Source: CAZGBT01 sp964524025 (GTDB lineage: Archaea; Aenigmatarchaeota; Aenigmatarchaeia; CG10238-14; EX4484-224). Taken from it: a stretch of DNA of 8,134 nt. This document shows, one piece after another, positions 6,033 through 8,134 of this stretch (positions within the stretch are counted from its first letter, which is position 1; every line of letters begins with the position of its first letter). The translations under genes were made by a program, and so were the position numbers. The notes under the pieces are model-generated. The model had not been told where the DNA came from, ran no database searches, and saw nothing but the letters and a program-made list of their open reading frames with translations. Location: contig CAZGBT010000021.1 of NCBI GenBank assembly GCA_964524025.1, positions 1-8,134 on the forward strand. The letters are read 5' to 3'.

Positions 6033-6325
6033 TATCTTTTTATCTTTAAATGCTTCTTCCTTACACTTTTGCCTGGTTGAACTATTCCCCTAAACCTTGC
6101 GCAAGATGGACAAACCCTAATTTTTTTAGAAAAAAGGTGAATTCTTTTCGGATCTACAGCTTTTCTGAGCAAAGGGTCGTTAAGTATGTTAAAAGTCTTC
6201 CTAATAACAAAAAGTTTATAACGAGGCACTAATTTTCCGCAGTAATCGCAAGGTAGTCTTACCTCTAACCCTCTCTTCTTAGTATGCTTATAAGTCCTTT
6301 TATAAGGAGCTGTACTAATAGGCAT
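6032..6325 (-). CDS. rps26e: Small ribosomal subunit protein S26e
   Basis: This 97-residue basic protein belongs to the S26e family, which binds the 30S subunit near the mRNA exit channel. Diagnostic features are the zinc-site pairs C26-D-Y-C29-G and C72-P-S-C75-A, the VPRYK motif just after the first pair (as VP-x-x-K in the family), and FRGIVQ after the second. Length is usual for archaeal members. The start is ATG at 6325; an in-frame TTG at 6334 would add only three residues. A TATA-like TTTTAAAA is centred 25-26 bases upstream, fitting a leaderless transcript. S26e is known from TACK-type archaea and eukaryotes and is absent from classical euryarchaea, so it is useful for placing the organism. 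Its stop overlaps the tadA start by one base, an unusual pairing of a ribosomal protein with a pilus motor. Confidence 0.87.
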   Translation of the reverse strand: MPISTAPYKRTYKHTKKRGLEVRLPCDYCGKLVPRYKLFVIRKTFNILNDPLLRKAVDPKRIHLFSKKIRVCPSCARFRGIVQPGKSVRKKHLKIKR

Positions 6326-6344
6326 AATACCCAAATTAAATTTG

Positions 6345-6354
6345 TATTTTAAAA
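6345..6354 (-). promoter_or_regulatory. Likely TATA box for the S26e-tadA-tadC transcript
   Basis: In the 37-base gap between the AEP gene and S26e, TTTTAAAATA (read on the minus strand, 6354-6345) covers about -29 to -20 of the S26e ATG, with the symmetrical TTTTAAAA core centred at -25/-26. That is the spacing expected for an archaeal leaderless start. The strongest single promoter candidate in the window; it would allow S26e and the pilus motor to be transcribed apart from the kinase and AEP genes. Confidence 0.5.
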
Positions 6355-6362
6355 TTGTATGC

Positions 6363-7454
6363 TTATGCCCTGAAAAGCGGCGAAACCAAAGGTTTTAGCT
6401 TCTCCAAAAGCAAATCTGGCGAAGAAGGCTTTAGCTTAAACTCGTTCCCTCTTAATTTATATCTTTTAGCAACCAATTCGGGCTTAGCCATTTTTGGTTC
6501 AAATCTCTCCAATTCTTTTAAAGAAATTGGCATAGAAACCAAGCCAGTTTTTGAGTGAATACCATAAGGAACTCTTACTAATCCAAGCCTTTTCATAGAA
6601 CTTGGATCTAGCAATATTTTATCTTCCCTTTTTTCCTTTTCTGCAACGCTAGACGTAGTTATTCCAGGCTCTATTTTATCAACTTCTTTTTGAATAACTC
6701 TAACAAAATCTGAAAATAAGCTAAAGTAATTTCTTTCCCTTCTTTCAGTTTTAAGCTTTATTGGAGTATAAAATTTTGGCATTTCAAATTCTTCTATTAA
6801 AGCCCAAACTTGGAATCCTCTTGAGCCAGAAAACTTCAAGCAAGGTTTTAACCCTAAATCTTTAAAGACACCAAAAATTATTTTTGTTATTTCTTTAGTT
6901 TTTTCGAAACTCACTTTGGGTCCTGCATCTATATCGACAACTAACCAATCAGGTCTTTCTACCCCTATCCTATGGACGCAAGGTATTATATCGATACAAT
7001 GGATGTCAAGATAAAATTTTAGTTCCTTCCAATTTTTGATAGTAATCTTTTTACCCCTAAAATCTCTTCTGAAAAATCTTTTTTCTGTGAACAAACAATA
7101 AAAACCTACATATCTATCTTTGCAGAACTCTAAAATAGTATCTTTAACTATTGGATAGAATTGCTTCGCCTTGTAAACTATTAACCAAGACTTATTAAGC
7201 TTTTCCAATTTTTCTTCAGTTTTCAAAACCCTCTCCTTAAAAAATTCCCTACCTTTTTGAGAAGCAGAAAAAAGACCTTTCCTTTCCCTAAGCAAACCTT
7301 GATTGATCAATTTAGTTAATGCGTTCTTTACTATAGCTGGATCTTTTATTTTAAGATCCCTTTCAACCTTCTCTCTAACATGATTAAAATCTACTTCCTT
7401 ACCTTCGGGTTTCATGCAAAACATTAGCATTAAATAATCCAAAATTTCTTCCAT
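6363..7454 (-). CDS. Archaeo-eukaryotic primase (AEP) superfamily protein with N-terminal winged helix; PriS-like
   Basis: This 363-residue protein has two parts. Residues ~1-85 look like a winged helix (PAIVKNALTKLINQGLLRERKGLFSAS, in part, is a recognition helix plus wing). Residues ~90-330 are an AEP domain: motif I LVVDIDAG (D174, D176), motif II FSGSRGFQVW (208-217), and motif III with D283, followed by RVPYGIHSKTGLVS (294-307), matching the R-x-P-x-S-x-H-x-K-T-G-L block of PriS. The three metal-binding aspartates are present, but the motif II histidine of PriS and LigD-type primases (SGxRGxH) is Gln215. No PriS-type zinc knuckle is evident. It may make primers, act as a repair polymerase, or be a regulatory paralogue. 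It starts two bases after the kinase stop and ends 37 bases before S26e. AEP membership is firm; standard replicative primase is not claimed. Confidence 0.83.
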   Translation of the reverse strand: MEEILDYLMLMFCMKPEGKEVDFNHVREKVERDLKIKDPAIVKNALTKLINQGLLRERKGLFSASQKGREFFKERVLKTEEKLEKLNKSWLIVYKAKQFYPIVKDTILEFCKDRYVGFYCLFTEKRFFRRDFRGKKITIKNWKELKFYLDIHCIDIIPCVHRIGVERPDWLVVDIDAGPKVSFEKTKEITKIIFGVFKDLGLKPCLKFSGSRGFQVWALIEEFEMPKFYTPIKLKTERRERNYFSLFSDFVRVIQKEVDKIEPGITTSSVAEKEKREDKILLDPSSMKRLGLVRVPYGIHSKTGLVSMPISLKELERFEPKMAKPELVAKRYKLRGNEFKLKPSSPDLLLEKLKPLVSPLFRA

Positions 7455-7456
7455 GA

Positions 7457-8029
7457 TTATCTTTTCAAGCTTTTTAATAAGTTATCAACTCTTTCATAAA
7501 GTTCTTTTAAGGAGCAGTCGTTATTTAGCTCTAAATCTGCCATTTTTAAAGTTTCTTCCAATCCTTTAAGTTTTAAATCTCTTTTATCTCTTTGCTTCAA
7601 TTTTTCTATATTGATAGATGGGTCTCTTCTTTTCAACCTTTCTACTCTTACACTTTCCGAAGCGTAAACTTTTATTAAAATAAAATCATTCCCAAATTCT
7701 TTTTTAAACAAAATAACTTCTTCTGGAGAGCGAAAACCATCTACGCATACTTTCTCTAACCTCTTTTCCTTAATTTCTTTACATAACAATTCTGCCAGGA
7801 TTCCCATTTTTCCGCTTTCCTTTCTCATCTTATCTCCAAGTTTTGAAAGAACAATCTTAACTCTTTCTTCATCCTTACTTTTAACTTCCTTTAAAAGTCC
7901 TCTTTTTAAAGCTTCTTTAAGCAAAATATCAGAAAATGTCAGCTTTACAAAACCATGCTTTTCCTTTAAATAATCCGCTACAGTAGTCTTTCCAGCTCCA
8001 GCAAGACCTGTTAGACCAATTATAAGCAT
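7457..8029 (-). CDS. UPF0200 family P-loop kinase (dephospho-CoA kinase / nucleotide kinase-like)
   Basis: This 190-residue P-loop protein starts immediately with a strand and Walker A, GLAGAGKTT (8-16; K14, T15). Family signs of the archaeal UPF0200 group are VDGFRSPEEV (96-105), a lid segment with RLKRRDPS and QRDKRDL (~131-151), and MADLELNN near the C-terminus (~163-170), equivalent to ADYMIxN in relatives. It resembles CoaE and nucleoside monophosphate kinases, but the substrate is not established for the family. Archaeal dephospho-CoA kinase activity has been assigned to an unrelated GTP-dependent family, so CoaE is not claimed. The ATG at 8029 has no Shine-Dalgarno and a TATA-like box 22-28 bases upstream. 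First gene of the minus-strand run, two bases ahead of the AEP gene. Confidence 0.85.
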   Translation of the reverse strand: MLIIGLTGLAGAGKTTVADYLKEKHGFVKLTFSDILLKEALKRGLLKEVKSKDEERVKIVLSKLGDKMRKESGKMGILAELLCKEIKEKRLEKVCVDGFRSPEEVILFKKEFGNDFILIKVYASESVRVERLKRRDPSINIEKLKQRDKRDLKLKGLEETLKMADLELNNDCSLKELYERVDNLLKSLKR

Positions 8030-8079
8030 AAAAAAATGTTGATGATAGGAATAAATAGTTTATTTTTAAAAATTCTCTG
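8030..8079. promoter_or_regulatory. Symmetrical divergent promoter with one shared TATA-like box
   Basis: The 50-base gap between two divergent ATGs (8029 minus, 8080 plus) contains ATAAATAGTTTAT (8051-8063), an inverted repeat of ATAAA and TTTAT around TAG. ATAAATA (8051-8057) lies 23-29 bases before the plus start; the same bases read TATTTAT on the minus strand, 22-28 bases before the kinase start. One box could therefore direct leaderless transcription both ways. No Shine-Dalgarno precedes either gene. Confidence 0.45.
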
Positions 8080-8134
8080 ATGGTCCTTATAAGAGCAAAA
8101 ATCTTTAGCGATGCAAAATTCATCGAGATAGAGG
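8080..8134 (+). CDS. Unidentified gene, 5' end only
   Basis: ATG at 8080 opens a frame of 18 codons that runs off the right edge without a stop, beginning MVLIRAKIFSDAKFIEIE. It has no signal sequence and looks like the first beta strand and turn of a soluble protein. Support comes from the divergent TATA-like box at 8051-8057 and the TGATG start context shared with other genes here. Too little is present to assign a family; the frame could be chance, but the promoter spacing favours a real gene. Confidence 0.5.
   Translation, partial: MVLIRAKIFSDAKFIEIE

Noticed and set aside
6355..6558. Plus-strand 67-residue open frame starting MYAYALKSGE
   Set aside because: Antisense to the C-terminus of the AEP protein; no promoter or family match.
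7457..8029. Firm call as dephospho-CoA kinase CoaE
   Set aside because: It fits the archaeal UPF0200 group, whose substrate is not established; similarity to CoaE is at the P-loop kinase level.
7929..8123. Minus-strand 64-residue frame
   Set aside because: It spans the divergent promoter and the kinase start in another frame; the kinase Walker A frame is the real one.

Overview
The window looks like a piece of an AT-rich archaeal chromosome. The archaeal markers are two prepilins with an MKG-(I/V)-SPL class III signal, an archaeal-type secretion/pilus ATPase with two TadC-like membrane proteins, ribosomal protein S26e, an archaeo-eukaryotic primase-type protein, a UPF0200 kinase and a DUF429 protein. 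S26e points to a TACK-like or related lineage, but the sequence alone does not fix the phylum (a DPANN-type archaeon is not excluded). Lysine/glutamate/isoleucine-rich proteins and purine-rich coding strands would suit a thermophile; this is only suggestive.

Layout: (1) 1-707, minus strand: a SpoIIM-family membrane protein running off the left edge. (2) 739-2669, plus strand, a tight cluster: a membrane-anchored CxxC protein, a DUF429 predicted nuclease, and two type IV prepilins. Neighbours overlap by ATGA (4 bases) or are 10 bases apart. (3) 8029-2666, minus strand, a six-gene run: UPF0200 kinase, winged-helix/AEP primase-like protein, S26e, TadA-type ATPase, TadC-1, TadC-2. Spacings are 2, 37, -1, 24 and -20 bases. 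(4) 8080-8134, plus strand: the first 18 codons of an unidentified gene diverging from the kinase. The two main transcripts converge head to head with overlapping stop codons near 2667. No stretch over 60 bases lacks a gene, and I see no tRNA, rRNA, CRISPR or insertion sequence.

Functionally, most of the window is a type IV pilus or secretion machine: subunits (two prepilins) on one strand, motor and platform (TadA, TadC-1, TadC-2) on the other. No prepilin peptidase is present. The pilin transcript also carries a predicted RNase H-fold nuclease and a CxxC protein. The second prepilin has six cysteines, so disulfide formation and nucleic-acid handling are both reasonable ideas to test. The motor genes are co-directional and nearly fused with S26e, which could tie pilus synthesis to ribosome synthesis.

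Most gene starts that do not overlap another gene lack a Shine-Dalgarno sequence and have an AT-rich, TATA-like box about 22-30 bases upstream of the start codon. This suggests largely leaderless transcripts, with the caution that such boxes are easy to find by chance in AT-rich DNA. Non-coding signals of note are a 60-base uninterrupted purine tract with three copies of a 14-base repeat inside tadC-1, a perfect 21-base palindrome inside tadA, and two compact divergent promoter regions.
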